Source of the DNA: Negativicutes bacterium
Lineage (GTDB): Bacteria > Bacillota_C > Negativicutes > Sporomusales_B > JARLHX01
Assembly: GCA_031292035.1 (NCBI GenBank)
Contig: JARLHX010000440.1
Coordinates: 1 to 49,469, forward strand
DNA length: 49,469 bases
Reading direction: 5' to 3'
Below, piece by piece: positions 16,214-25,450 of the stretch (positions within the stretch are counted from its first letter, which is position 1; each line of letters starts with the position of its first letter). Under the pieces are notes generated by a model. That model had not been told where the DNA came from, searched no databases, and saw only the letters and a list, made by a program, of their open reading frames with translations. A program made the translations under genes and the position numbers.

Positions 16214-16243
16214 TGTGCCGCTCCCTTTATAGGGGGCGGCACA
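16214..16243 (+). promoter_or_regulatory. Leader hairpin before phnF
   Basis: A GC-rich stem of 12 pairs with one G-U and a 6-nt loop, ending 23 nt before the phnF start. It has no T tail, so it is not a classic terminator. It may protect the mRNA or affect translation of the regulator. Confidence 0.4.
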
Positions 16244-16266
16244 AGTACTATAACGAGGTAGTCTAG

Positions 16267-17025
16267 ATGTCTATAACAGAAAACTCGGGAGGGCTTTGCG
16301 TGATCGACCGGGAAAGCGCCATTCCTTACTACTGTCAGCTTATGGAGATTGTCCAACAACAGATTGGTGCCGGGGCATTGAAGGAAGGGGAAAGAATTCC
16401 TTCGGAGCTTGAAATGAGTACTTCCTTCCGGGTAAACCGCCACACCGTTCGTCAGGCGATCGGCGAGCTTTGCCGAACCGGCGTCTTGTATAAGGCCAAA
16501 GGACGCGGTACCTTTGTCGCTAAGCCCCTTCTCGACCTGGTGGAATACCGCCTGTCGCCGAAAAATCGCTTCACAGAAAATATCTACCAGGCAGGCAAGA
16601 TTCCGGGTAGCCGGGTACTCAGGCGGGAGGAAATCGTCCCTGCAGCCAACGTCAGAGAGGCGCTGGACCTGGCACCGGATGAGACGGTTTACGCGCTTGA
16701 TATATTGCGGTTGGCCGACCGACAGCCCTTTTTGCTTTCCAAGATGTATTTGCCGGTAAAGCATCTTCCCGGCTTTATCGAGCTCACCAACGAGTTTACT
16801 TCGTTATTCGCCATATTTGAAAAGTATGGAATAAAGCCGCAGCGGGTCAAATCTTTCATCAGGGCTACCTTCCCGACGCCAGAGGAAGCGAGTGCCCTCG
16901 ATATACCTGGCAACATGCCGGTGCTGAAAATCGAAAATGTGCTAAAAACCCAGGATGACATCCTGATTGAATATAATGTTTCCTGCTACCGCGGTGATCT
17001 AGCCAAAATCAGCGTCGACTGGTAG
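16267..17025 (+). CDS. phnF: GntR-family regulator, PhnF type
   Basis: A 252-residue transcription factor with an N-terminal winged helix-turn-helix (about 17-85; RIPSELEMSTSFRVNRHTVR is its recognition region) and a C-terminal UTRA ligand domain (about 100-245). It is the first gene of the phosphonate operon and presumably represses or tunes it in response to a phosphonate or phosphate ester. It sits 28 nt upstream of phnD and downstream of Pho box 4, so the operon appears to have a global (PhoP) and a local (PhnF) input. The start ATG has a weak GAGGT site. Confidence 0.85.
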   Translation: MSITENSGGLCVIDRESAIPYYCQLMEIVQQQIGAGALKEGERIPSELEMSTSFRVNRHTVRQAIGELCRTGVLYKAKGRGTFVAKPLLDLVEYRLSPKNRFTENIYQAGKIPGSRVLRREEIVPAANVREALDLAPDETVYALDILRLADRQPFLLSKMYLPVKHLPGFIELTNEFTSLFAIFEKYGIKPQRVKSFIRATFPTPEEASALDIPGNMPVLKIENVLKTQDDILIEYNVSCYRGDLAKISVDW

Positions 17026-17052
17026 TTCAATAAAGAATAGGGGGCATAGGAC

Positions 17053-17958
17053 ATGAAGGGGATTTCGAAAATCGGAATAGTCATTTGGGTGGCGCTTGCA
17101 GTACTTTCCTTGGCGCTTTCGGGTTGCTCGACAACGCAAAACACCGCCAAGCCACAAGAGGTGAAAGTTCTTCGCGTGGGCGCCATTCCGGCAGAAGACG
17201 CACAAAAAACACGGGATGCTTATAAGCCGCTCACCAGTTATTTGGAGAAAAAGACCGGCATGCAGGTAGAGCTTTTTGTTGCCACCGACTATTCCGGAGT
17301 GGTGGAAGCCATGCGTTCCGGCAAATTGGATATCGCCTATTTTGGGCCGTTTTCCTACATATTAGCTGCTGATAAAGCCGGTGCCGAGGCTTTCACGGTG
17401 GAAGTCCGCAAAGGGTCGGGGACTTCTTATAAGAGTATTGTCATTACTTCACCTGACAGCGGCATCAATAAATTGGAAGATGTCAAAGGACATACTTACG
17501 CTTTTGTCGATCCGGCTTCGACCTCCGGAAATCTGATCCCGCGCTCCTTCTACAAAAAGAACAATATCGATCCTGACAAGGATTTCAAAACGGTCGTCTA
17601 TGCCGGCGGGCATGACGCCGCGGCTCTGGCAGTGAAAAACCACAAGGTGGACGCCGCTTCGATGGATGATATCACCTATGGCAACATGAAACAACAGGGA
17701 CTGATCGACGACCAGAATATCAAGGTTATCTTTCAATCCGACCCCATCCCCGGCTCGGTATGGGCCTGGCGCAAAGATCTGCCGGATGACCTGAAGGGCA
17801 AATTGAAGGCTGCATTTCTGAGCGTTGCCAAGGAAGATCCGACAGGACTTAAAGCCTACGGTGGCTCGGTGGAAGGATATGCCGAGACCTCTGACGCCAA
17901 TTACAACGTAATCCGGGAGACGGCGAAGATTCTCAACCTTGACCTGACAAAAAAGTAG
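17053..17958 (+). CDS. phnD: Phosphonate ABC transporter substrate-binding lipoprotein
   Basis: A 301-residue periplasmic-binding-protein homologue. A signal peptide ends in the lipobox LSGC, with Cys25 as the lipid anchor. The mature part follows the PhnD pattern: RVGAIPAEDAQ near the start, then FGPFSYILA, PASTSGNLIPR and YAGGHDAAA, which form the phosphonate pocket in this family. It captures phosphonate outside the membrane for PhnC and PhnE. A 10-bp GC-rich stem-loop follows its stop, a common arrangement when the binding protein is made in excess of the other transporter subunits. Confidence 0.95.
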   Translation: MKGISKIGIVIWVALAVLSLALSGCSTTQNTAKPQEVKVLRVGAIPAEDAQKTRDAYKPLTSYLEKKTGMQVELFVATDYSGVVEAMRSGKLDIAYFGPFSYILAADKAGAEAFTVEVRKGSGTSYKSIVITSPDSGINKLEDVKGHTYAFVDPASTSGNLIPRSFYKKNNIDPDKDFKTVVYAGGHDAAALAVKNHKVDAASMDDITYGNMKQQGLIDDQNIKVIFQSDPIPGSVWAWRKDLPDDLKGKLKAAFLSVAKEDPTGLKAYGGSVEGYAETSDANYNVIRETAKILNLDLTKK

Positions 17959-17967
17959 GATGAGGTC

Positions 17968-17993
17968 CGGCCGCCGCTGTCTGGCGGCGGCCG
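17968..17993 (+). other. Intercistronic stem-loop between phnD and phnC
   Basis: CGGCCGCCGC (17968-17977) pairs with 17984-17993, with a 6-nt loop and no T tract. It probably stabilises the phnD message or lowers read-through to phnC rather than ending transcription. Confidence 0.5.
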
Positions 17994-18048
17994 TAAGTTT
18001 GTTGTAAAGAATGGTCTGAACCTGATCGGTCTGAAGGAGGCACTTGTT

Positions 18049-18837
18049 ATGATAGTCATTCACGACCTGCATAAAGAGTTTGGTAACGGGACCAAAGCAC
18101 TCAGAGGTATCGATCTCAACATCGCCAGCGGACAGTTCACTGTACTGCTGGGGCCGAGCGGCGCAGGCAAATCGACCCTGCTGCGCTGCCTCAACGGCCT
18201 TGTCCAGCCAAGCGCCGGCGAGATCTTTTTTGAAGGATGCGCTGTAAATGGCGCCAAACAACTGGAAGACATCCGTCGCCAGGTAGGGATGATTTTTCAG
18301 CAGTTCAATCTGGTCAAGCGGCTCACCGTCATTGAAAATGTCCTTTGCGGCCGTTTGGCCCACTCTAATGTTTTCGCCAGTTGCCTAAAACTGTTTCCGC
18401 AGGCAGACATCGATTACGCCTTGCGGTGCCTGGAGCGGGTGGGACTGGGCGATAAGGCCTATCAACGTGCCGACCAGCTCAGCGGCGGGCAGCAGCAAAG
18501 GGTGGGGATCGCCCGGGCGCTCGCCCAAAGCCCCAAAGTTATCCTTGCCGACGAACCGGTTGCCAGCCTCGACCCACGGTCGGCTGACCGGGTGATGAAT
18601 ATTCTGCGTGAGATTAACACCCAAGACGGCATCACAGTGATTGTCAGTCTTCACAATATTGAACTGGCTGGTCGCTATGCCGATAGAATCGTCGGCCTTC
18701 GTGACGGCGGGCTGGTGCTGGATAAACGCGGCGGAGCCATGACGCCCTGGGAAGTAGAGCGGGTTTATGGCGGCGCTTACAGCGACGGAAATGATGATTG
18801 CTGTGATTTCGGGCAGGTGAACTATGCCCACGCGTAA
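18049..18837 (+). CDS. phnC: Phosphonate ABC transporter ATP-binding protein
   Basis: A 262-residue ABC ATPase that powers phosphonate import. Walker [10 protein letters not shown] is at 35-43, the signature LSGGQQQ at 144-150 and Walker B ILADEP at 165-170. The start ATG follows AAGGAGG. It overlaps phnE by 14 nt, suggesting translational coupling. Confidence 0.95.
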   Translation: MIVIHDLHKEFGNGTKALRGIDLNIASGQFTVLLGPSGAGKSTLLRCLNGLVQPSAGEIFFEGCAVNGAKQLEDIRRQVGMIFQQFNLVKRLTVIENVLCGRLAHSNVFASCLKLFPQADIDYALRCLERVGLGDKAYQRADQLSGGQQQRVGIARALAQSPKVILADEPVASLDPRSADRVMNILREINTQDGITVIVSLHNIELAGRYADRIVGLRDGGLVLDKRGGAMTPWEVERVYGGAYSDGNDDCCDFGQVNYAHA

Positions 18838-19642
18838 GGGTCTCAGCCTTTCTGTCCGTCCAATTGCCCCCTGGTTCGGTGATGGTCGGTCGGTTCTTAG
18901 GCAGGTTATGCTGCTGATGCTACTGACAGCAGTCTACGTCTGGAGCGCCTATGGGACCAACTTGAACATTGCCGAACTCGTCCGGGGGATACCGCAACTG
19001 GCCGATATTATCGGCCGGATGTTGCCGCCCAATCTCGAGATTTTGCCGCGGCTGCTCGGGCCGACAGTGGAAACACTGCAGATATCGATATGGGGAACGA
19101 CCCTGGCTGTCATCTTCACCCTTCCTTTTGGGCTCGCGGCGGCCCGAAATATTAGTCCTCACCCCCTTGTTTACAAAGCCAGCCGCTTCATCTTGAACGC
19201 CACCCGTTCGATTTCCGAAATCATCTTCGCCCTTGTTTTTGTGGCCGCAGTCGGGCTTGGCCCTTTTCCTGGAGTGCTCGCCCTGGCCTTTCATTCGGTG
19301 GGGATGCTCGGCAAGTTTTTGGCCGATTCTATTGAGAATATTGACTCCGGTCCGGTCGAGGCGCTGGTAGCCACCGGGGCCAACAGGTGGCAGGTGATTA
19401 TCTATGCCATCGTTCCCCAGATCATGCCAGAGTTCGTTACCTTGTGCCTCTACCGCTGGGAGCTGAATTTTCGCTCGGCCACCATTCTCGGTATCGTTGG
19501 CGCTGGCGGAATCGGGTTTGAACTGATTACCAGCATGCGGCTATTTAAGTATCAAGACATGACAACAGTACTAATCGTGATTTTAGTGATGGTAAGCATT
19601 GTTGATTATATATCCTCTTGGGTCCGGTCAAAGATCATCTGA
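18824..19642 (+). CDS. phnE: Phosphonate ABC transporter permease
   Basis: A 272-residue inner-membrane permease with about six hydrophobic segments. The EAA-type cytoplasmic loop that docks the ATPase is visible as VEALVATGANRWQVI in the second half. It forms the channel for phosphonate entry with PhnC and PhnD. A single phnE is present. It starts inside phnC and is followed after 16 nt by phnG. Confidence 0.93.
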   Translation: MPTRKGLSLSVRPIAPWFGDGRSVLRQVMLLMLLTAVYVWSAYGTNLNIAELVRGIPQLADIIGRMLPPNLEILPRLLGPTVETLQISIWGTTLAVIFTLPFGLAAARNISPHPLVYKASRFILNATRSISEIIFALVFVAAVGLGPFPGVLALAFHSVGMLGKFLADSIENIDSGPVEALVATGANRWQVIIYAIVPQIMPEFVTLCLYRWELNFRSATILGIVGAGGIGFELITSMRLFKYQDMTTVLIVILVMVSIVDYISSWVRSKII

Positions 19643-19658
19643 TGAGGGAGAATGCAAG

Positions 19659-20072
19659 ATGGAATTAAGGGAAATATTGGCCGAAGGGTCTTTTCAGGTT
19701 TGGTTGACACTGGCGGAAGAGATTGCCCAAAAACACGACATCCAGGTACTGCGGGCCCCTGAGACCTGCACGGTGATGCTGCAGGCCACAGACAGCGTCG
19801 GTCAGACGCCGTTTTATCTGGGGGAAGTACTGATAACCGAAGCCGCGGTTGCCATCGGCACTGTCACAGGCTATGGTTTTGCGCTGGAAGACGAGCCGGA
19901 AAGGGCTATCTATAACGCGGTGATTGACGCCGCTCTGGCTGCTGACGTGGCCGAAAGCGACTATATTCGCAAAACAATCGCCGCCGAGAAAGAGCGAATT
20001 TTGTTACGCAGACAAAAAGAAGCGAGTCTGGTCGCCGCAACCAGGGTGAACTTTGCGATCATGGAGGGATAG
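19659..20072 (+). CDS. phnG: C-P lyase subunit PhnG
   Basis: A 137-residue subunit of the carbon-phosphorus lyase core complex (PhnGHIJ). With PhnI and PhnH it helps make the ribosyl 5-triphosphate/phosphonate intermediate. The start at 19659 has GAGGGA 9 nt upstream. The family pattern includes FYLGEVLITEA and GYGFALEDEPERA. Confidence 0.9.
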   Translation: MELREILAEGSFQVWLTLAEEIAQKHDIQVLRAPETCTVMLQATDSVGQTPFYLGEVLITEAAVAIGTVTGYGFALEDEPERAIYNAVIDAALAADVAESDYIRKTIAAEKERILLRRQKEASLVAATRVNFAIMEG

Positions 20073-20077
20073 AAGAA

Positions 20078-20683
20078 ATGACTGTTGCACTCGAACCGGG
20101 TTTTGATAAAGTATTTGATACCCAGAAGTTCTACCGGATCATGCTGGATGTTATGGCCAGACCCGGAAAGATCGGTCTGCTGCCGGCGGTCGATTTGTGT
20201 CCGCCTTCAGGTCTAGATGTCTACGCTGCCGGGATTGCCTTTACCCTGCTGGACGGAGAAACCGGCTTTGCCGTGCTGCCGGAAGAAAACGACTGGCAGG
20301 ACTATCTGCGGCTGAACACCGGCTCGGGGTCGAAACCGGTGGCTGGGGCGGAATTCATCTTTGCCAACGGCAAGTTCAACTTGCCTGAGATCAATGCTGT
20401 AAGCCGTGGCAGCCTCCTCTCCCCGGAGCAAGGCGGGACGCTTATTGTGCAGGTCGATCGGGTAACGGAAAGCGGGCAGGGCGTCAAACTGACCCTCACC
20501 GGCCCTGGAATCAAGGATAGCTCCAGAATGGTGATCGCAGGCTTCGACCCGGCCAATCTGGAACGTGTCCTCAGTCTAAATCAGGAGTTCCCGCTGGGGG
20601 TTGACGTGTTTTTTGTCGATACCGCTGGCAATCTGGCAGCCATGCCCCGTTCCAGCTCGGTAGAGTGGGAGGTGACGGCGTAG
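20078..20683 (+). CDS. phnH: C-P lyase subunit PhnH
   Basis: A 201-residue structural subunit of the C-P lyase core. Recognised by order and by the PhnH pattern: an N-terminal GFDKVFDTQKFYRIMLDVMARPG segment (in part) and a late PLGVDVFFVD. It starts 5 nt after phnG, and its stop codon abuts the phnI start. Confidence 0.9.
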   Translation: MTVALEPGFDKVFDTQKFYRIMLDVMARPGKIGLLPAVDLCPPSGLDVYAAGIAFTLLDGETGFAVLPEENDWQDYLRLNTGSGSKPVAGAEFIFANGKFNLPEINAVSRGSLLSPEQGGTLIVQVDRVTESGQGVKLTLTGPGIKDSSRMVIAGFDPANLERVLSLNQEFPLGVDVFFVDTAGNLAAMPRSSSVEWEVTA

Positions 20684-21793
20684 ATGGGCTATGTCGCAGT
20701 ATCAGGCGGAACCGAGGCCATCAACAAGGCGGAAGAACTTGTAAAATATTTTCGGGTCAAGGGCGATTCGGCGCCGCTGGAAGTCCAGCAAATCAGGCAG
20801 CAACAGCGGCTGGCTGTCGATAAAGTAATGAGTGAAGGATCACTTTATGCGCCGACCATCGCCGCTTTGGCGTTGAAGCAGGCCGAAGGGGACAATATCG
20901 AGGCGTCGTTCATCCTCAGAGCTTACCGGGCGACCCAACCGCGCCGCTACAGCTCTTTAGCCATCGACACGGCGAAAATGCAGGTTCTTCGCCGTATTTC
21001 CGGGGCTTTCCAAGATATCCCCGGCGGCCAGATCCTTGGACCAACGCGGGATTATACCCAGCGGCTGGTGGACTTTTCTTTGCTTGGCGAGCGAGAAGAA
21101 GGCTTGCGTGCCTGTTTAGGCCACCTGGGTGTGACTGTCGGTGAACAAAAATTACCGGACACTTTCCCGAAGGTAGTCGACCTGCTCCGCCGGGACGGGT
21201 TGCTGGCCGAACCAGAGGAAGACGACCGGACACTGCGCGACATTACCCGCGAGAGTCTGAGCTTTCCCTATCCGCGGTCAGCCAAACTGCAGTCGCTGGC
21301 TAGGGGGGAAACCGGGGCGATGATGGCCTTTGCTTATAGCTCGATTCGCGGCTATGGCGACATCCATCCCTACCTCGGAGAACTCAGAGTGGGCCATGTG
21401 CCCCTTTACATCACCCATCCAGGCCGCATCGAGCCGGTTTATCTGGGAACGATCCTGGTCACCGAGGCCGAGATTATTGCCCAATATGCCGAAGGGGTCA
21501 AGGGGAGCAAACCCCAGTTGACACTGGGCTATGGGTTGTGCTTCGGCCACAATGAATTGAAGGCCATTTCGATGGGGATACTCGACCGCGCCACTCGCAG
21601 TAAAGCCGCCACTAAAGCGCCGGCCGAAGATGAGGAATTTGTCCTTTACCATATTGACGGTATTGAAGCGTCTGGCTTTGTAGCCCACTGGAAGCTACCT
21701 CACTATGTGACCTTTCAGTCGACACTGGATCGGCTGCGCAAATCCCAACAAATGCGGGAGGAATCGGGTAATGCTCAATCTGCAGGCAATTAA
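20684..21793 (+). CDS. phnI: C-P lyase subunit PhnI
   Basis: A 369-residue core subunit. In characterised systems PhnI carries the nucleosidase activity that exchanges the adenine of ATP for phosphonate. It opens with MGYVAVSGGTEAI, as in PhnI proteins, and contains the conserved GYGDIHPYLGELRVG region (about 222-236). It ends 23 nt inside phnJ. Confidence 0.93.
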   Translation: MGYVAVSGGTEAINKAEELVKYFRVKGDSAPLEVQQIRQQQRLAVDKVMSEGSLYAPTIAALALKQAEGDNIEASFILRAYRATQPRRYSSLAIDTAKMQVLRRISGAFQDIPGGQILGPTRDYTQRLVDFSLLGEREEGLRACLGHLGVTVGEQKLPDTFPKVVDLLRRDGLLAEPEEDDRTLRDITRESLSFPYPRSAKLQSLARGETGAMMAFAYSSIRGYGDIHPYLGELRVGHVPLYITHPGRIEPVYLGTILVTEAEIIAQYAEGVKGSKPQLTLGYGLCFGHNELKAISMGILDRATRSKAATKAPAEDEEFVLYHIDGIEASGFVAHWKLPHYVTFQSTLDRLRKSQQMREESGNAQSAGN

Positions 21794-22655
21794 ACGGCCA
21801 AGTGGCTACAATTTCGCCTTCCTCGATGAGAACACCAAACGGGAGATCCGGCGCAAGACGTTAAAGGCAGTGGCCATCCCCGGCTATCAGGTGCCGTTTG
21901 CCTCTCCCGAGCTGCCGATTGCCAGAGGCTGGGGCACCGGGGGGCTGCAGCTGACCATGTCGCTGATCGGACCGGCGGATGTGCTGAAAGTGATTGACCA
22001 GGGCTGCGACGGCGGCGTAAATGCCGTCAATATCCGCAACCTGCTGGTAAAAACCACCGGGGTTAAGACAACATTTGAAACAGCCGAAGCCACCATCATC
22101 CAGACCCGTCACCGCGTGCCCGAGGAAAAAATGCGGGGCGACCAGATCCTGGTGCTGCAGGTCCCCATTCCTGAACCCCTTCGGTTCGTCGAGGCCAGTA
22201 TGGCCAAAACCCGCGAAATGCATAGTGAAATGGATTATAGCCGGATGTGGGTCTTCCTGTATGAAAATATCGTCAAATGGGGTGAGATTACCCTCGGGGC
22301 CCGCTATCCTTCCCTGGTCAACCGGCGCTATCTGATCGACCCTTCGCCCATTCCCCGCTGGGATGTGCCGCCGCTGAACATGGCTGACACCCTATACTTG
22401 TTCGGGGCCGGAAGGGAGAAACGAATTTATGCCGTTCCCCCCTATACCAAAGTCGAGCCTTTAGAATTTGACGACTTCAAGTTCAGGGTTGAGGATTTTA
22501 GCGGATGCTCGTGTGTCCGCTGCGGCTCCGTCAAAACCTACCTGAATGAAATTTACAGCAGTGAGGCCGGAAAAGTCCACGTCTGTTCCGACAGCAGCAA
22601 CTGTGACAAGATTCGAGCCAGGCGAGAGGAGGAATACTCCAGTGCCGCAAACTGA
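21771..22655 (+). CDS. phnJ: C-P lyase catalytic subunit PhnJ
   Basis: The 294-residue radical SAM enzyme that breaks the carbon-phosphorus bond and leaves 5-phosphoribosyl 1,2-cyclic phosphate. The cysteine spacing is that of PhnJ, C248-x2-C251-x20-C272-x5-C278. The first three should ligate the 4Fe-4S cluster and the last should form the thiyl radical. The full-length N-terminal part is present (GYNFAFLDE, GGLQLTMSLIGP), so the subunit looks functional. Confidence 0.95.
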   Translation: MLNLQAIKRPSGYNFAFLDENTKREIRRKTLKAVAIPGYQVPFASPELPIARGWGTGGLQLTMSLIGPADVLKVIDQGCDGGVNAVNIRNLLVKTTGVKTTFETAEATIIQTRHRVPEEKMRGDQILVLQVPIPEPLRFVEASMAKTREMHSEMDYSRMWVFLYENIVKWGEITLGARYPSLVNRRYLIDPSPIPRWDVPPLNMADTLYLFGAGREKRIYAVPPYTKVEPLEFDDFKFRVEDFSGCSCVRCGSVKTYLNEIYSSEAGKVHVCSDSSNCDKIRARREEEYSSAAN

Positions 22656-23487
22656 CAACCTCATTTTTCAGGTGCGAAATCTCAGTAAATACTATGGTCC
22701 CGGCTGCCCCTCCTGCGCCGTACTGACCGGACCGGAACACGAGAACAATGTCTGTCCGCGCTGCGGCACCATTGTGGCTTGTCATGACATCAGCCTTGAC
22801 CTAGAGCAGGGCGAAATTCTCGGGATTGTCGGCGAAAGCGGCTCAGGCAAGAGCACACTGGTGCGCTGCCTGTATTTCGACGATGAAGTGACCAGTGGTG
22901 AAGCCTATCTGGCCGCTCACGGCGAGGGCAAACGGAATATTTTCGCCGAAAACTCCCAGCGTAAGCGCTATGTGCGCAATCATCTGATGGGCATGGTCTA
23001 TCAAAACCCCCTGCTCGGAATCAAGCCGCATTTCACTGCCGGCGGCAATGTCGCTGAAAAGCTTTTGACCGCCGACATCTATCACTATGGAAACATCCGG
23101 GAGCGGGCTGCCACCCTGCTTAGCCGAACCGAAATTCCTCTGGGGCGCATGGACGACTTTCCCGCCCATTTCAGCGGCGGTATGCAGCAACGGGTGCAGA
23201 TCGCAAAAGCACTGGCCAATAATCCGCCCCTCTTATTCCTTGACGAAATCACCACCGGACTCGATCTTTCGGTACAAGCCCGTGTTCTTGATCTGGTAAA
23301 AGAAATCCAACGTGAGCTCGGGATCGCGATGTTGGTAGTATCTCATGATTTGGGGGTCATCCGGATGCTGGCCGACCGGACAGCGGTGATGAAAAACGGC
23401 CGGATTGTCGAAGTGGGGCTGACTGACCAGATATTAGAAGATCCTCAGCACCAATATACTCAACTGCTGGTCCATTCCATGTTATAG
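22642..23487 (+). CDS. phnK: C-P lyase-associated ABC protein PhnK, with a Cys4 insertion
   Basis: A 281-residue ABC-type ATPase that binds the C-P lyase core. GTG at 22642 is chosen as the start because AGGAGG lies 9 nt before it; it overlaps phnJ by 14 nt. Walker A GESGSGKST is at 64-72, FSGGMQQR is the signature, and FLDEITTGLD contains Walker B. Compared with the enteric protein there is an insertion near the N-terminus with CPSC (22-25) and CPRC (38-41), which looks like a small zinc ribbon. Confidence 0.92.
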   Translation: MPQTDNLIFQVRNLSKYYGPGCPSCAVLTGPEHENNVCPRCGTIVACHDISLDLEQGEILGIVGESGSGKSTLVRCLYFDDEVTSGEAYLAAHGEGKRNIFAENSQRKRYVRNHLMGMVYQNPLLGIKPHFTAGGNVAEKLLTADIYHYGNIRERAATLLSRTEIPLGRMDDFPAHFSGGMQQRVQIAKALANNPPLLFLDEITTGLDLSVQARVLDLVKEIQRELGIAMLVVSHDLGVIRMLADRTAVMKNGRIVEVGLTDQILEDPQHQYTQLLVHSML

Positions 23488-23498
23488 GAGGAATTCAG

Positions 23499-24233
23499 AT
23501 GATTGACAGGTTTGAGCTACTGACCGTCAGGGAACTGTCCAAACGATTTACCCTCCACCTGAATGAACGCAAAGAGCTTCGCGGTTGCGATGGAGTCAGC
23601 TTCAGTCTAAAACCGGGAGAATTCATGGGTATCGCCGGTCCAAGCGGGGCAGGAAAGTCGACGATCATCAAATGCCTCTACCGCACCTACCTTCCCAGCG
23701 GGGGCAGTATCATTTACCATACCAAAGACGGACGGGAAGTCGATCTGGCGATCGCCGGAGAACGGGAAATCATTAAATTGCGGCAGGAAGAAATCAGCTA
23801 TGTCAGTCAATTCCTCAAAGTCATTCCCCGGGTGCCGGCGATTGACATCCTGGCGGGGGAACTGACCCGCAGGGGCTGGGCGAGCGACACGGCGAGAGAA
23901 AGAGCCGCCGAATATCTCGGCATGATGAATATCGGCCGGGAACTTTGGGACACATCCCCTTCCACTTTCAGCGGCGGCGAACAGCAGCGGGTCAACCTCG
24001 CCAAGGCGCTGATCACCCAGCCGCGGCTGCTGCTGCTGGACGAACCGACAGCCTCCCTGGACAGTGAAACCAAGAAAATTGTCATGCAAGCCCTCATGCA
24101 AATGAAAAAACAGGGCACGACCATTATCGGGATTTTCCACGATACTGAGGTGATGCGGCGTTTGGTTGACCGTATTTTCACCATGACGGCCGGACGCTGC
24201 AAATCGATCAAACGGATGCAGGAGGTTGTATGA
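23499..24233 (+). CDS. phnL: C-P lyase-associated ABC protein PhnL
   Basis: A 244-residue ABC ATPase that forms the second nucleotide-binding partner of the C-P lyase complex. Walker [10 protein letters not shown] is at 47-55; the signature FSGGEQQR and LLLDEPTASLD are also present. It follows phnK by 11 nt after GGAGGA and overlaps phnM by 4 nt (ATGA). Confidence 0.93.
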   Translation: MIDRFELLTVRELSKRFTLHLNERKELRGCDGVSFSLKPGEFMGIAGPSGAGKSTIIKCLYRTYLPSGGSIIYHTKDGREVDLAIAGEREIIKLRQEEISYVSQFLKVIPRVPAIDILAGELTRRGWASDTARERAAEYLGMMNIGRELWDTSPSTFSGGEQQRVNLAKALITQPRLLLLDEPTASLDSETKKIVMQALMQMKKQGTTIIGIFHDTEVMRRLVDRIFTMTAGRCKSIKRMQEVV

Positions 24234-25438
24234 ATCAGACAGTGTTAATTACCAACGGCCAATTGGTTCTGCCCGACCGGGTGGTCGACAACGGGGAATT
24301 ACTTGTGGAAAATGGAATCATCTGCCACGCCGGTAAACAGGGCGAGCACCGTACCAAGGTGGCTGACCGGGTAATAGACGCTCAGGGCGGCTATATTTTG
24401 CCAGGGTTTATCGATCTCCACAGCGACGCCATTGAAAAAGAGCTTGAACCCAGACCAGGGGCCTTTTTCAATGCCGAGCTGGCTTTTAGCGAACTCGAAA
24501 AGAAACTGGCCGGACAGGGTATTACCACCATGTATCATTCCTTTTCCTTCGCCGGCGCCGAGTGGGGCGTCCGCGAAGACAACGGGGCGGCTGACTGCAT
24601 TCGCCGCATGATTGGTATGGCCAGGAACTCTGCCCTGATCCGCAACAAGATGCATCTTAGGTTTGAAATTACCAACTATATGGCGGTTGATATCATTCGC
24701 GGCCTGCTGCGGGACGGAATGATCGATCTATTGTCGTTTATGGATCATACCCCCGGCCAGGGCCAATATCCCACTGTTGAAGACTATAAGCGCTATCTGG
24801 AAAAGACCTATCACGTTCATTTCAGTGAAGTCGACCGGATTCTGGCTGCCAAAGAAGAGGGGCGGACCCGGAGCGACGAAAGCATCGAATTGCTGCAGAC
24901 CGCAGCGCTGGCCGAAGGAATTCCGCTGGCCTCGCATGATGATGACCGACCTGAGCAGGTTCGCTATTACAAGGCGAAAGGAGTCACCATCAGCGAATTT
25001 CCCATCAACATCGAGACCACCCAGGCCGCGCGGGCGATGGGGGTCGATGTCTGCGTCGGCGCACCGAATATTGTCCGCGGCGGCTCTACTGGCAAAGGGA
25101 TGCGGGCCATCGACGCAATTGAAGCAGGGGCAGTAAATATTATTTGTTCGGATTACTATCCGCCGGCCATTCTTCATGCCGTTTTCCAGCTGGCGCAAAA
25201 AAATCTAAGCCTGCCGGAAGCCGTCGCTATGGCCACCTGTTTGCCGGCTAGGGCGCTCGGACTGACGACCTTGGGTAGTCTGACCGAGGGAAATACCGGG
25301 GATGTCATTGTGGTGAAAATACGCGGGCAGGTACCGGTGGTGACCAACACCATTGTCGGCGGAATCCCGGTCTATGATGTAAATTACCGGATGGTCGAAT
25401 ATGCCGGCCAAAAGATGCCGGAACAGCCGGCCTGCTAG
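24230..25438 (+). CDS. phnM: Alpha-D-ribose 1-methylphosphonate 5-triphosphate diphosphatase
   Basis: A 402-residue amidohydrolase. It removes pyrophosphate from ribose phosphonate triphosphate to give the 5-phosphate substrate of PhnJ. The metal-binding start motif GFIDLHSDAIE follows the first strand of the barrel, and later histidine and aspartate positions (YHSF, HDDD) are present. It overlaps phnL by 4 nt and precedes a TIM-barrel gene by 12 nt. Confidence 0.93.
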   Translation: MNQTVLITNGQLVLPDRVVDNGELLVENGIICHAGKQGEHRTKVADRVIDAQGGYILPGFIDLHSDAIEKELEPRPGAFFNAELAFSELEKKLAGQGITTMYHSFSFAGAEWGVREDNGAADCIRRMIGMARNSALIRNKMHLRFEITNYMAVDIIRGLLRDGMIDLLSFMDHTPGQGQYPTVEDYKRYLEKTYHVHFSEVDRILAAKEEGRTRSDESIELLQTAALAEGIPLASHDDDRPEQVRYYKAKGVTISEFPINIETTQAARAMGVDVCVGAPNIVRGGSTGKGMRAIDAIEAGAVNIICSDYYPPAILHAVFQLAQKNLSLPEAVAMATCLPARALGLTTLGSLTEGNTGDVIVVKIRGQVPVVTNTIVGGIPVYDVNYRMVEYAGQKMPEQPAC

Positions 25439-25450
25439 GAGGATGAAGAT

